From Aphelenchoides besseyi (lineage: Eukaryota; Nematoda; Chromadorea; Rhabditida; Aphelenchoididae), in NCBI GenBank assembly GCA_024699855.1, contig JAMPIQ010000001.1, positions 1,488,001 through 1,552,000 on the forward strand: a stretch of 64,000 nt of DNA, read 5' to 3'. Position numbers and translations under genes: made by a program. The notes below the pieces were generated by a model. The model was not told where the DNA came from. It ran no database searches and saw only the letters and a list, made by a program, of their open reading frames with translations. Shown piece after piece: positions 52,579 through 64,000 of this stretch (positions are counted from its first letter, which is position 1; each line of letters starts with the position of its first letter).

Positions 52579-54162
52579 ATGCGGACAATTTCTTTTGCTA
52601 TCTGGATCGTAGGTTATGATTTCGATTGTTGTCAGTGATGGGGTTTTTTTCAGTTGTCCACATTTGACGTTGCTTGGGGAACGGTGTTGGCATTCGATTC
52701 GAACAACATCGATGCAGCGATTCGTGAGTAACAAACAAACATGAAAGAGCAATCGATCTTTCAGAAAACAACCAGATTGTTTTCGTCAACTTCTACGCAG
52801 ATTGGTGTCGTTTCTCGCAAATCTTGAAACCGATTTTCGAAGAAGCGAGCGAACAGTTCAAGGACACGGCACCGGGCAAAGTTCTTTTTGGATCCGTAGA
52901 TTGTGATCGTCAACGTGAGTTGTTAGCTGCGATGAGCTTTAAAGATTTTCGTTTCAGCGGCTATTGCTCAACAATACAAAGTCTCTAAGTACCCGACTCT
53001 CAAGTTGTTTCGATATGGTCAGCTAGTCAAGAAAGAATACCGGTAAGCGAACGTTATCGTCGGAGTGAATCTTTTGGGGTTTTTAGCGGTCAACGATCTG
53101 TGGAGGCGTTGAAGGAGTTTGTGCTCAAACAGATCGAGTCGACAATCATTCACATCAATGAGAACGATGTCTTGGAACAGAAACTCGATGTTCGTTTCTT
53201 CAACTTTGTGTTTATTGATATTGAACATTGCAGAATAAGAAACGAAACATTATCGCCTATTTTACGACACCACATGGCGTTGAGTACGAGAACTATCAAA
53301 AGGTTGCTTCGTCACTTCGTGACGATTGCGCATTCTACGTTGGAATCGGCGAGTGGGCACGAAACAAAAATCCTGCCGGCAATTCACTTTACTTTCGTCC
53401 GATTGGCGAGAACTCGGACCAAGAATATACGGGACCATTAGCCAATTACGACTTCTTGTTGTAAGTGATATCGAAAGTTTACAGCTGAAAGGTTTGTTGT
53501 AGGAAATGGACTACCGATAAGTGTGTGCCGTTGATTCGAGAGATCACGTTCGAAAATGCGGAGGAAATGACCGAAGAAGGTCTTCCGTTCTTAATTCTTT
53601 TCCGTATGGTTCCCGATGAAACGGCGGAGAAACGTTTTACGGACGTTGTGATGAGTGAACTTTTGGATCTGAAGAGTTGGTTTCAATTGATTGTACTATC
53701 AATAACTTGTTATTTCAGCGTCTGTCAACTTTTTGTTGGCTGATGGAAAGAAGTTTGCTCATCCGTTGTATCATCTTGGCAAAACCGAAAAAGATTTGCC
53801 GATCATTTGCATCGACTCTTTCAGGTTCGTGTTATTCAACGACTTTTATTTAGACGTCAACTTTTCAGGCACATGTATCTCTTTCCGAACTACAACGATA
53901 TCAAGTTGGTTTTCGCTTTTTGCATCATTTTTTAACTCTTAACTTTCAGTGTTCCGGGAAAACTGCGTCAATTTGTTTTGGATTTGAATTCGGGTAAACT
54001 TCATCGCGAATTTCATCACGGTCCAGATCCACAGGTATGTTAAAATTTTCGTATTCGATTCCATTTTTACAGTCACGTACCACGCAGCCACCATCAAGCG
54101 TTTTCAACAAACTCAAACCCTCGGAGAATCGCTATTCGATATTGCACAAGGACGAACTTTAA
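52579..54162 (+). CDS. ERp44 thioredoxin-family ER/Golgi chaperone
   Basis: ERp44 retains Ero1 and unassembled secretory proteins by mixed disulfides in the early secretory pathway. The short first exon MRTISFAIWI opens a signal peptide. The thioredoxin-like a domain contains NFYADWCRFSQILKPIF (about 52780-52840). Its CRFS active site, with Ser in place of the second Cys, is diagnostic of ERp44. Two further redox-inactive thioredoxin folds follow (KRNIIAYFTTPHGVEYENYQ; FLILFRMVPDE), then RHMYLFPNYNDI, GKLRQFVLDLNSGKLHREFH and a C-terminal HKDEL retrieval signal before TAA. Human ERp44 ends in RDEL, so this is equivalent. ATG 52579 lies 4 nt after a TTTTCAG acceptor, the clearest trans-splice-like start in the window. 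Confidence 0.95.
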
Positions 54163-54540
54163 CTGTCTATCTTAACCTATACACTTAAGTAATTGTTTGC
54201 TGTAGTTAAAATCGTAGAATCAAAAATGAGATGTTAATACCCGAGTTTATCGTTCTTTCTCGTAGTTGTTTCTCTTGTTTCTTTCCTGCGTTAAATTGCC
54301 AATGTGTCATTCTCTAAGCGGGTATTTAAACTTTATCGTAAATCCATAACACAGTCAAATACTTTGATCGGTCTAAAAGACACATTGAACTCATGCAATT
54401 TTCTTTCTTTTACACGAATAAAGCGGCTGTTCGAAATAATCGTGTGGATCAAAGATTTGATTCGTCTGATTCTACGGAAGTACTTTTCAACTCGGATATC
54501 AGCTGTTTAAGGTCCAGAAATCTTTGCAGACGCGGTGCTG
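54163..54540. other. Short intergenic interval
   Basis: Contains the ERp44 3' UTR and the promoter of the prenyl synthase. Both genes point right. I see nothing else; no clear trans-splice or operon signal is resolvable here. Confidence 0.45.
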
Positions 54541-55871
54541 ATGCTCCTGAACATTCGACAATGGAGGTTGTGCACGAGGGTATCCGTTCGGATGGCGACC
54601 TTTCCCGTTGTGAACAATGTTGATTCCGTTCAAGCACAACAAGCCGCCGAATTGATGTCTCGACTACCCGAGAAAATTACGAGTCGTCTGAAGAGCTTGA
54701 CCGGCGATATTGCTCAGATTTTGTTGAGTCCGGAGCATAATTCTTCAAGCCAAATTCAAGGCATGAGCACGATGTTGCGTTTTCCGAAGAATCTTCAAGA
54801 CATAACTCGTTATTATTTTCGCCAAAGCGGCAAACTGCTACGCCCCACCGTTACTTTGTTGATGAGCGATGTTTGTAACGGCAATGTACAAAAGTTTGTT
54901 TTCTGTAGAACTACAAAATTGATGTTGAAGTTTAGATCGGACAATGAACACGATACTCAGCTTCTCGACCTGAATCAATATCGAATTGCAATGATCACCG
55001 AAATGATACACACTGCATCGTTGGTTCACGACGATGTGATAGACGAAGCAGATACGCGTCGTGGCAAGCCGACCGTTAATGCTCGTTGGGGAAATCGACA
55101 GGTTTGATGTCTCTAATTGCAATTCGACGATAATTCTCAGGCCGTTCTGACCGGAGATTATATTCTTGCTCGTGCCACAAATATTCTTTCAACCATTGGA
55201 CATCCAAAAGTCATTTCTACGATGGCATCAATTGTTGAGGACTTGGTTCGTGGTGAATTGATGCAATTGACTGCACCTGTCGAAGATGATTTTAATGCCC
55301 GTTTTCAAGACTACATGACCAAGACATTTTACAAGACCGCTAGCTTGTTCGCTAATAGTTGTAAGTCGGTGGCCATGTTGTCCAGTAAGTTCAATGATTT
55401 GAATCAATCAATTTGTTGGCTTCAGCGAATTCATTAGATATTCAAGAAAAGGCGTTCGAATTTGGTCGACATTTGGGATTGGCATTTCAGTTAACGGACG
55501 ATGTTTTGGACTATGTGTCAACATCTTCGGAATTGGGAAAACCGGCGATAGCTGATTTGAATCATGGACTTGCAACTGGTCCGGTGCTTTTTGCTGCTCA
55601 AGAATTCTCCGAATTAAATCCATTGATTGCTCGTCGATTCAATCAACCGGGTGATGTTGATCGAGCTTACGAGTGTGTACAGAAGTCGAGTGCATTGGAA
55701 AAAACACGAAATCTGATCAAAGAACATTGTCAAGCCGCAGCTTCATTAGTAAGTCTTCGCTCACTCATATGTTTACATTCTGATTGTTAGGCACGAGATC
55801 TTCATACTGTTGGGCCAGCGGCCGATGTTCTCGAGGAATTGGCGTTAACTCAAATTGATCGTCAGCGATAG
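54541..55871 (+). CDS. coq-1: Polyprenyl diphosphate synthase subunit 1 (COQ1/PDSS1)
   Basis: It makes the isoprenoid tail of ubiquinone in mitochondria. The start [20 protein letters not shown] is basic and amphipathic, a plausible mitochondrial presequence. The family block [20 protein letters not shown] is followed by the first Asp-rich motif [18 protein letters not shown] (about 55030-55080), [21 protein letters not shown], and the second Asp-rich motif LTDDVLDYV (about 55495). [20 protein letters not shown] then follows. The Ala-Ser... region before the first DD motif is compatible with a long-chain product. An inferred 42-nt intron (54894-54935) keeps frame and removes a non-conserved insertion. 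Ends QIDRQR. Full length. Confidence 0.95.
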
Positions 55872-56047
55872 TCAACTAAACCCATTAGATTAGGTTGTTG
55901 GATTTGTTTTTGTTTATTAGAGCAATAAAATTTAGTTTATTCAACAAATCTCATTGAAAGATCGCCGATATACGACTAAAAGGGAAATCGAATTGCATTC
56001 ATTATTTGACGTATTTACTGACAAAATAAAATACAATGTTATTGAAT

Positions 56048-59000
56048 TCAAGTACTTGAAAATGTGCTCTTAACTTTTTCCAAAAATCCTTTTGGGTCTT
56101 CTTTCAAATTCCACGAAGTAAAATCAGAGTAAAGTGATTCCATTTTGGTCGCAGTTTCCTTCATTTTCACTTCTTCATCCAATTTTTTTGGTTCAATATC
56201 CAGAAGTCCTTGGCCTTTTTTCAGTATTTGACCAACCTAAAGCATATAATCGAAACGTTTTCTTGGAATACAGACCTCTTCCGCTCTCTTCACTATTACT
56301 TCATCGACGCCCATCTTTCTGGCCGTGTAATTCGCAAACGAGTGCTCGCAAATACCGTCCTCGAATTCGTACGTGAACCTCAACTCTCCATCTTTTCCTT
56401 TAACGACTTTCATAAGCTAAAACTTTCGCTAACAAAACGAACCCTTGATTACTTACATTATCTGATATCAATGCTGACGTGTTAAGCAAATTTCGCAAAG
56501 AATGAAAGTGAGTTGAAACAAAAACGTGTGGACAACGGTCTTCATTGTCTAACCAATAATTGAGACAACTTGCCAACAACGAAAGACCCACTTCCTACAA
56601 TCAATTGAAATGAAAATTTGAAAGCGAGTTACCGTCATTGTTCCTTTTCCAAACTCATCGATTATGATAACCGAGTTGCTGTCCGCTTTTCGAATAGCAT
56701 CGGACATCTGAATTATTGTGAATCAAAGAATGTTGATAACTTGCTTACCTGTTTGAGATCATTTGCGAATGAAGACATGCCATTAAGAACCATATCGATA
56801 GTATACATCCGTGAGATGATCCGATTGATTGGGCCCACTTCAGCTCTTGCAGCAGGAACAAAACAACCGACATGTGCGAGATACAAAACAACACCAACCT
56901 AGAATTCCGAATAGATATAACACGAACAAGACGAAGACTTACAGTTTTCAAATAAACACTTTTACCCGATGCATTTGGTCCGGTAATCAGCTTGACCCTT
57001 TTAAAGGATTCACCAAATTCGGGATCACCAGATCTAAAATCGAGACTATTTTAAAGTAACGATTACAACAAACTGTATTGGATTGTCGACAAAGTGATCA
57101 CCACAAGTCTTCTCAGCAATTGGATGCCTAGCTTTTTGGATATTGATTATGGAATTGTTTGTAAATCGCGGACGAACCCAATTGTTTTCACGTGAAACCA
57201 ACGCCAACGAGATTAAACAATCGAGTGTAGCAGCAACTTCAATTGCTTCGAAGAGAACTTTTCGCCGACTTAAAACCAACTCCTGCAGACTGTTCGTGAT
57301 CAACATTTCGCTGTCCATGATTCGCGATCGAATATCCCCAAATCGACGATCCAACGCGTGCATTGCTGGTGTTTTGTAGCCAACGGAATCTTCAGATGTA
57401 TAGACCTAAAATCGAAATTTTCAAAGACTGATTTCAAATATCAAATTAAGTACTCGTTCAATATCTTGGTGTACTTGTTCTTCGATTGGAACTACAACCA
57501 TGTAACCGATAATCGGCAAGTAGCAAACAGAACATGAAGCAAAACCGTAGGCTTTAATTTCCGCATGAGCAACGTCCGTCAAATATGTGCCCAACTCATC
57601 GAGTAAACCTCTCACTAAACGTATTCAAAACAATTTTATGAGGAATAAGCTCACTTACATTCGTCAAGTTCTGCAGAAACACCCGAATTAACAATAAATC
57701 GTTTTTCGGCGGTTGATTCGTCAATGTTAAACTAAAATTGAGTTTTCCTAGAGAACTTAATCGTACTTACGGATTCGGAAATAATTACCAACAAACGTGC
57801 GAGATCATTACCTAATGCCGCTGCTCCAGAGCCCAAAATTGGTAAATCGACTTCGTATTGTCGAATTCCGTCGCCGATATCCACCAATGTTTGTAGCGTC
57901 TAAAACGAAAATAAACATGAGTAGGCAATTAATCCCACCTTAAGAACATTAACCCAATCGTGTACGGGAATCTTCGACAACCGCATTCGAGACAACGGTC
58001 CCTTCAAATAAATTTCATTAGGTTTTTCTCACGATTAACACAAACATTCAACCCGTTTACAAATCGTAGTTTCGATCTAATGTATTGAGTGAAAGGAGCA
58101 TGACAATCTTGTTGGAAAAACGAAACACCGTCAAGTCGTTCCTTCAAGATGTCCCGATTCGTTACTGGACGTGAAAACCATGCTCTAAACATAAACGAAT
58201 GATCAAATAAAGAAAACTTTTTTACCGTAATTTGTGTCGTCCAGGTGTGGATTTACAGAGACAGCAAAGCTCAAAAAGACTTCCACGTTGTTTTCCTCGA
58301 CGTCCAAGCGGTTTTTTAATTTCGGACCGACATGTCGGATCGATTTCAAAGATCTCCAAAGCTCGCACTGTTGCACGATCAACTTCCAAAACATCGCCGC
58401 TGAAATCGATATTTTGAAAATGCACATGGATATGAACGTACAGATAAATGGCTTTAAACGAACACACCGGACTTATCGCATTCAGATCATCTACATCGAC
58501 TCCAATTCGCAGTTGATTCACGTGTCTCAACAGAGCGCCAATTGCGGAGATCTAAATCGAAATGCAAAAAAACTCTTATTCTTAAAGTATACCATGTTCG
58601 TTTCTTCACAGTCAAATAGAAATTTCATTCGCATCTCTGAATCACGTTCGTCGTAATCAAGAACGTCTTGTAGCCATTTCTTTCCCTCTTCAACTGCTAA
58701 AACAGAAAAGTGACATTCGGTATGTTCATTTCAATTCACAGAAACATGTACGCGGTAACATTTGAAGCGGAGCAAACCATCCCGAATCTTCTTCGTCCGC
58801 TTTTTTCGCTGGTTTTGCATTTTTGGCATCGAAATTTCCAATTGAGTCGAATGATGTACTGGGAGCAAAAACTGGAACATCGTTTACGTTCAAATCTTCA
58901 TTATCTTCTCTCTCTGTTGTTGGTTGTTCTGCTGAAGGTGAATTGGCCGTGTTCGGCGTTGAAGGTTGTTTATCATTCGTCTTTTGTTCTGGAATCGACA

Positions 59001-59467
59001 AATTGGCATCGACTTGACATTTCACTAAACATCTTTGTTGCGGCGAAAATAATTTGGTGGAACTTACGCATAAGCTGCAACGCCGTTCGAAATGCTTTAT
59101 TGTTTGACGAGTTTGCAATCACATGAGTGGGCCTCATACGTTCAATCACTGAAAACAAAACAAAAAAATCGAATCTTTTGATCAACTTACGGCATTGCAT
59201 CGTGGGAAAGTCGGTACCATCGTTGATCTCTCGAAGGTAATGAACAACATGATTGTGTTCTTCATAACAAGCGGCAGCCAACTTTTTCTTTTCGTACGAT
59301 AAACACAAGATTTTGTACGTTCCAACGGCCGTAGGAGTTTGCTTCAAGTTTTCAGCGACGTTTTTCTTGACTTCAAATTCTGCTTCTTCTGCGTTTTTGG
59401 TATCGGAATCAAGATTTGCCACCAAACTTACTTGTGCCCACTGATTTGACCCATCACTTTCAGTCAT
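56048..59467 (-). CDS. msh-5: MutS homologue MSH5 (meiotic crossover factor)
   Basis: MSH5 pairs with MSH4 as a sliding clamp that stabilises meiotic crossover intermediates. After MTESDGSNQWAQVSL the first exons encode an N-terminal MutS connector-like region (YKILCLSYEKKKLAAACYEE, about 59250-59310). Lever and clamp domains occupy the middle. The ATPase has Walker A ITGPNASGKSVYLKT (about 56970), DEFGKGTMT (Walker B, about 56650), LLASCLNYWLDNE (about 56560), CPHVFVSTHFHSL and a final helix-turn-helix-like end (KSTFSST). An acidic, Ser/Thr/Pro-rich insert (about 58770-59000) is unusual, and no mismatch-recognition Phe-x-Glu domain is seen, as expected for MSH5 over MSH2/6. About 15 exons. 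Start 59467 lies 287 bp from the divergent PABPN1 gene. Confidence 0.88.
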
Positions 59468-59754
59468 CGCTGTCGTAGGAAATAGCACGACAATTTGAGC
59501 GCCAACAACGGACGGTCAGTGGAAAGGTAGGTGGGCGCATGTCGACCAAGCTATTCGAGTTGGTTGTTCGGTAAAGAACGCGGTTTACCTCCGAAGTTGG
59601 TCCATTAATCCGCTTCGTTCGTGCGTTATTTTTGGTGATAAACCAATTCGTGTTTTTTTTTCGTTAAAAATTTCCGTGGAATTTTCGCGACTGTTTTCCT
59701 GTTTTTTGAGATCGACTAAAATTTGATTTCAGGGTTTGATCGGCTTGTTTCAAC

Positions 59755-60745
59755 ATGTCGGCAACAGAAAGCACGATTGCTGTTGAGGAAGCAGTGAACG
59801 GTGATGTCGTTGAAACGGCAACGGAAGAGACACCGATGGAAGGCACCGAGGTAGGTTCTTTTTTCAAAGCTAATTTTCTAAAAAAAATTGACTTTAGGAT
59901 TTCGGTGACATTAACGAGCGCATCAAGCAGATTGAAGAGGAAGCGAAGAAAATTCGCGAAATGCAGCTTGAGTTCAACACCTCAAGCACTTCGACCAACG
60001 GCAGCTCATTCGGTCCGACACTCTCACAGGAAGAGAAAGCGGCGATTGACAACCGTTCTGTTTTCGTTGGAAATGCGAGTTCTTTTACAAAATTTGTTTA
60101 TTCATATTGTTTTTTAGGTCGACTACAGTGCAAAACCGGACCAACTCGAAGAGCATTTTCGCGGTTGTGGAGCCATTGAACGTGTAACGATCCTCGCAGA
60201 CAAATTCTCTGGGCATCCCAAAGGGTAAGAAAATTCTTTTTTTTTGATGTTTAATTGTTTAGATTTGCGTACATCGAATTCACAGAACCCGATGGAAAGC
60301 AAAATGCGTTAGCGTTGAACGAAAGCCTTTTTCTCGGCCGACAGATTAAAGTCACGGAGAAGCGTACGAACAAACCGGGAATCAGCACCACCAATCGTCC
60401 ACCTCGAGGTCGAGGACGTCGCGCGGCTTCAAGATTCTATCCCGGATTTCGTGGTCGTGCTCGTGCAATGAGGTATGCAGAGGAGGAAGAAGAAGTCGCG
60501 TAAACACGTCGGTTCTTATCAAAACCGTTTTTGTGATTTGTGGCTTTTTATTAGATGCACTATCGGATTGGGTGTTTGTGTTAATTCTTTGTGTTTGTTT
60601 TGATGTATTGGGCACATGTGAAGTGTTTAGTTGCACATCGACAATAAATCTATGTTTTTTGTTAACTAGTTTTTGTAGATACTCACAATTAACTCACTTA
60701 TTAAATTGTTTAAATTTCAGACGTCGAGCCTACCAGCCCTATTAA
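59755..60745 (+). CDS. pabp-2: Nuclear poly(A)-binding protein PABPN1
   Basis: PABPN1 coats nascent poly(A) tails and stimulates poly(A) polymerase. An acidic N terminus precedes the coiled-coil helix ([20 protein letters not shown]). A single RRM has RNP2 SVFVGNVDY and RNP1 [10 protein letters not shown] (about 60060-60290). The tail is Arg/Gly-rich and PRMT-like methylation-prone ([11 protein letters not shown]). A final exon (60721-60745) encodes RRAYQPY, the typical tyrosine-ending terminus. Reading through the last intron (60473-60720) instead gives YAEEEEEVA and stop at 60503, so a second isoform is possible. An acceptor-like GATTTCAG ends at 59732, 22 nt before the ATG. Confidence 0.95.
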
Positions 60746-61436
60746 ACCGGACACCGGTCATCATCCCCCCCACTCCTCCCACGACTTCTCAGCGTTTTCC
60801 TGTAACGCCAATTCGTTTTTAAATTTTGATTATCATGTTAACCATTTTTTAATGTTTGAACTATTTTTGTTGTTTTTAATATTTATTGAACATGAATGTA
60901 TGTTGTTTAATTGGTTAGTCTTAATCACACTTTTTGGTTTGGCATTTAGGAATAAGGATTAAATCCAAATAAGTGCCGTTTAATTGTTTGAAACCAAATG
61001 AACTAACTTATCAATAAAGTTGAAAATGTGAGCGACAAAAATTGACTTTATTCCACGAGTTTTACAATCAAATTCGATGTAACGTAATGTACAAAAACAA
61101 TAACGAAACAGTGCAATGTGATTGGAATTGTTAAAGTGAAAAAAAACAGAAAGCATTTAAATAGAACATTTTGGACATTAATAAGTGGGCGGACTGGAAT
61201 GAAGAGTTGAAATAAAGTTGACTAAAGTTGGAGAAGAAAATGCGAAAACGTTCGTAAAGCTGAAAAGGACGCCGAGAGATCTCACGGTTTATGTCGATTA
61301 TCAATTGAAATGCCGTAAATTTGGAAATAAAATGCGAAAACAGTTAACAAAAGTTTAAGTTTTTGGGCACGTTCGAAATATAAAAAAAATGTCGATGAAA
61401 TCGTGTAATTGAGTAACGCAAACGATTTCAATAAAT
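60746..61436. other. Convergent 3' region of PABPN1 and MEC-8
   Basis: AT-rich sequence with AATAAA-like signals near 61014 and no coding potential. It should hold both 3' UTRs. Confidence 0.5.
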
Positions 61437-62487
61437 TTAAGAATCAACCTTCAGACCGTTGCTTTCGTTCATTTTTGCTTTTGCGTACTCGATTCTTATT
61501 TGACTGCCATTCGACAACTGATAACCTTGAAGTCCGTGCAGAACACTGCTAGCCAAAGCGACATTCTGATACTCGACGAATGCGACAGATGAATTGCCTT
61601 TGTGATGCATACGAACACGACTGAATCCGGGGAATGTTTTGAATAATTGACGGACTTCATCTTCATTCACATTGGCACCCAGATTTGCAACGAAAAGTGT
61701 GGAACACGGCGGATTACCCGAAGCAGCCGATTGAATCGTAGCGGACTGTGGAAGATTAGTAGACGAATTGAGAAGTCCGTTCAATTGTTGTTGTTGTTGG
61801 AGTGCAAGAACAGCGGCAATTGATGTTGGAATAAGCGGAGTTCCAGCGGTAGCGGCAGCACCGGGCAAAAACTGAAGTGCCTGAGCGTATGGTGACAATG
61901 AAATCCCCATCAAATGTTGCGGATCGTTGATATACGAAAGATCAACAAGTCCGTGCAAATCAGCGGTTTGTTGTGGAGTTGGAGGTAAGAATGCAGCGGC
62001 AGCAGCTGCCAATGCGGCATGTTGAGTTTGTTGTGGAATGATGGTCGGTAAATTTGCCGGTGAGATAATTGGTGGTGACGGTTGTTTTGGTTTTGAAACT
62101 TTCGTATTCGATCTTGCCAATTCCAACCTGATAGTTTGTTGAGATTCGGGATCAAAACGAACTCCTTGAAGTTTGCGACACGCTTCATCGGCATCTTGAC
62201 GTGTAGCGAACGTAACGAAACCAACTGGTGAAGCGACTTTGCCATTTTTGTTCGTTACTTTTAATAACGAACTTTCGTAACCGTTGTATGCACGAAACAG
62301 AAGATACAATTCGCGAGGTTTGCAATCTAATGGCAACCCAGAAACAAACAATGTGCGCACCTAAACGGCACAATAAAAACAATTAAAACTTCCAATCAAC
62401 CTGTCCGTATGTTTCCATGGATGAGATGGTCGAACAGTTGTCCAGCGACTCCATTGATACGGCATTGACCAGCTTCCCGGCGTCCAT
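61437..62487 (-). CDS. mec-8: MEC-8/RBPMS-type two-RRM RNA-binding protein
   Basis: This is a splicing regulator of the MEC-8/Couch potato/RBPMS group. A short first exon [20 protein letters not shown] is joined by an intron of about 40 nt to RRM1. RRM1 has [20 protein letters not shown] (RNP2, about 62350) and [20 protein letters not shown] (RNP1, about 62230). A Pro/Gln/Ala-rich linker with polyalanine and polyglutamine runs follows (about 61790-62060). RRM2 has [20 protein letters not shown] (about 61700) and [20 protein letters not shown] (about 61590). Two RRMs separated by a long linker match MEC-8 rather than one-RRM vertebrate RBPMS. Ends GLKVDS. The start at 62487 is the first ATG of that exon; other ATGs upstream are out of frame or need more exons. 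Confidence 0.94.
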
Positions 62488-63785
62488 TTCAACGTGCGTG
62501 AATTGTGCGAGAAAAAGAACTGTAAATGGAAATGTGTAAGGGCAATTGCTGTGGAAAAAACAGGATAATATACCGTGTATAAAAATTCCGTGCAAGCAGT
62601 CTCGATTCTACACACTGCACAACGAAGTGACAGAAAGGCGACGAGCGTGGTTGGTTTTGGCGGTGCGCAAGTGATAGGTGATAAGATCACAACTGTAAAA
62701 TGTTTAACTGGTTTATTCGATGTGCCGATCCGGAAAAGAGAAAGTCACGACATTCGAACACGCAAAGACCGACCGACCATAAAGTTGAACACGTAGCTGT
62801 CCGATGGCTTCTAAACTCGAATTAAGAGATTGGCATGCTGGGAAAGAGAGTTGCGTACTTGTGATCGTGAAATGGATCCGTTGAATCGAAGAAGTCGAAA
62901 GAACACGCGGGCATTGAGTTACCGGGAAAATCGTGCAAACAAGAAGGACGGTAATCAGTTACAGTAAAAAAGACGGTAAACTTCGAAATGAACTTGTGAT
63001 TCGAAAAAGAACAAAAGTGTTCACAGATAGTCGAAGATCGCCGGTCGTAGACTGGGATTCACGAGCGAGAGGAAGATGGCACAATGCAAAAATATGAAAC
63101 GTGTGTGCAAAGCGAATATGCGGTTAGGGGGCAGTGAAGGCGCGGCGGTTTTGCGAGGTCGTGAATGACAGGTAGAGGCAGTGCTGCGCGAGTGAGTCTT
63201 CGTTGTGAGTACGTAGAGGCATTTGAGTGTCCAGGTGGTGCGTGTGTTTTTTTCATAAAGATTTCGTGAGCAGATTTACGTACGAAACGTCAATTCCCGT
63301 TCGCAATATTCAAAACAATCGTGAACGAAAAACATTGGATTTTGACGGACAAAGTTTGAGGGCACAGCGGTTTTTAACTTCTGACCCTTTCAACCAACTC
63401 CAACACTCTTTTTTGGTCTTGGTCCGGAAGCGTTGAGAGTGCCATTGCCCAGTGTTGCTAGGTGAATCATAAGAGCAACTCGTCAGTCGAATCACATGCC
63501 TGCACGTGCTAGAAAACTAAAAATCGAAAAGTCAACGACGATTAATTCGATTAATTAAATAATAAACAAATTATGAGAAGCGTTCAATCAACCGTTAGAT
63601 TTTCCACCAACTGACATTTCGAATGCCAACTCCTTTTTATCGAAGTGAATGGACAGGTGTGGACGAGAGAAGCACGTCTGCAGCCGCCCGACTTCCCGCC
63701 GTCCGCAGAGCTCGTAAATTTAGTTATCATAAGTAAAAGTTCGTGAGTAACGGAGAACGAAACCGCAATTATTTATTCTGGCGGT
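62488..63785. other. Divergent interval between MEC-8 and MSK-like genes
   Basis: No gene supported. Short frames (62575-62796, 63059-63256, 63227-63436) lack domains. A TATAAAAA string occurs at 62578, on the plus strand. Likely promoter and 5' UTR sequence for two regulators. Confidence 0.45.
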
Positions 63786-64000
63786 ATGGCCGCTTTGGCG
63801 GAATCGACGACCGTGGAGAGAACGTTGATCGAAAATGGCGACGCGGTTTCGATGCAGGATTTTGCTCTGATTCGGGTCTTGGGCAAAGGAGGTAATTGAA
63901 TTAAGTTTTTTTCCGTTTTCCAAGGTTTTTTTAGCTTATGGAAAAGTTTTTTTGGTGAAGAAGATTGGAGGATCGGACAAGTTAGTCGATTAATAGTTAA
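63786..64000 (+). CDS. MSK-type AGC protein kinase, 5' end only
   Basis: Two exons of a serine/threonine kinase are in view before the window ends. The start MAALAESTTVERTLIENGDA leads to MQDFALIRVLGKGAYGKVFLVKKIGG. The glycine-rich ATP loop (GKGAYGKV) is intact. The run L-x-V-L-G-[TK]-G-A-Y-G-K-V-F-L-V-[RK]-K-I-[SG]-G is the N-terminal kinase domain of MSK1/2 (RPS6KA5/4), a nuclear kinase downstream of p38/ERK. RSK and S6K have GQGSFGKV instead. The short intron (about 63891-63933) is typical. The catalytic core lies outside the window. Confidence 0.78.

Overview
The window is animal nuclear DNA, almost certainly nematode. Genes are dense. Most introns are 35-60 nt and end in TTTCAG or TTTAG. 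Several start codons sit 4-22 nt downstream of a TTTCAG-like acceptor, as expected for spliced-leader trans-splicing. Two tandem innexins and the homologue set (TRPM, synaptojanin, Groucho, TAP-like half ABC transporter, syntrophin, AP-2, MSH5, MEC-8-like) agree. Introns of 35-42 nt and the lack of clear operons suggest a lineage away from Caenorhabditis, but I cannot name a genus.

Layout (strand): 540-4617 (-) TRPM channel; 6337-10665 (-) SF3B1; 10944-14977 (+) synaptojanin; 15591-17907 (-) Groucho/TLE; 19817-21733 (-) SMG5-like NMD factor; 21941-23939 (+) BRD7/9; 24038-27562 (-) TAP-like half ABC transporter; about 28127-28356 (+) LINE remnant; 28651-29106 (+) Sld2/RecQ4-N-like protein; 29205-30646 (-) 4-hydroxyphenylpyruvate dioxygenase; 30719-31113 (+) small one-helix membrane protein; 31462-34902 (-) innexin A; 35681-37388 (-) innexin B; 38453-39317 (+) FCF1; 39729-41317 (-) syntrophin; 41745-43085 (+) inositol hexakisphosphate kinase; 43234-44847 (-) AP-2 factor; 45847-46499 (+) unrecognised protein; 46716-48922 (-) FAAH2-like amidase; 49180-51873 (-) DDX5/17 helicase; 52579-54162 (+) ERp44; 54541-55871 (+) polyprenyl diphosphate synthase; 56048-59467 (-) MSH5; 59755-60745 (+) PABPN1; 61437-62487 (-) MEC-8/RBPMS; 63786-64000 (+) MSK-like kinase, cut by the window edge. 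Genes mostly alternate between head-to-head and tail-to-tail pairs, with gaps of 70-430 bp at several divergent promoters.

Functionally it is a mixed housekeeping and neuronal set: RNA processing and decay (SF3B1, FCF1, SMG5, DDX5/17, PABPN1, MEC-8), chromatin and transcription (Groucho, BRD7/9, AP-2), membrane signalling and coupling (TRPM, innexins, synaptojanin, syntrophin, IP6K, MSK), and metabolism or proteostasis (HPPD, amidase, PDSS1, ERp44, TAPL).

The most unusual stretch is the innexin pair. A 510-bp foldback element with about 210-bp terminal inverted repeats and a 9-bp target duplication sits inside a coding exon of innexin A. A mariner-type MITE and a possible helicase fragment lie in the intron just upstream. 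About 100 bp of intron and exon edge is almost identical between the two otherwise diverged paralogues. Other highlights are a miRNA-like hairpin filling an amidase intron, a 718-nt intron with a possible poison exon in the DDX5/17 gene, and a TRPM gene with no visible LSDAT domain.
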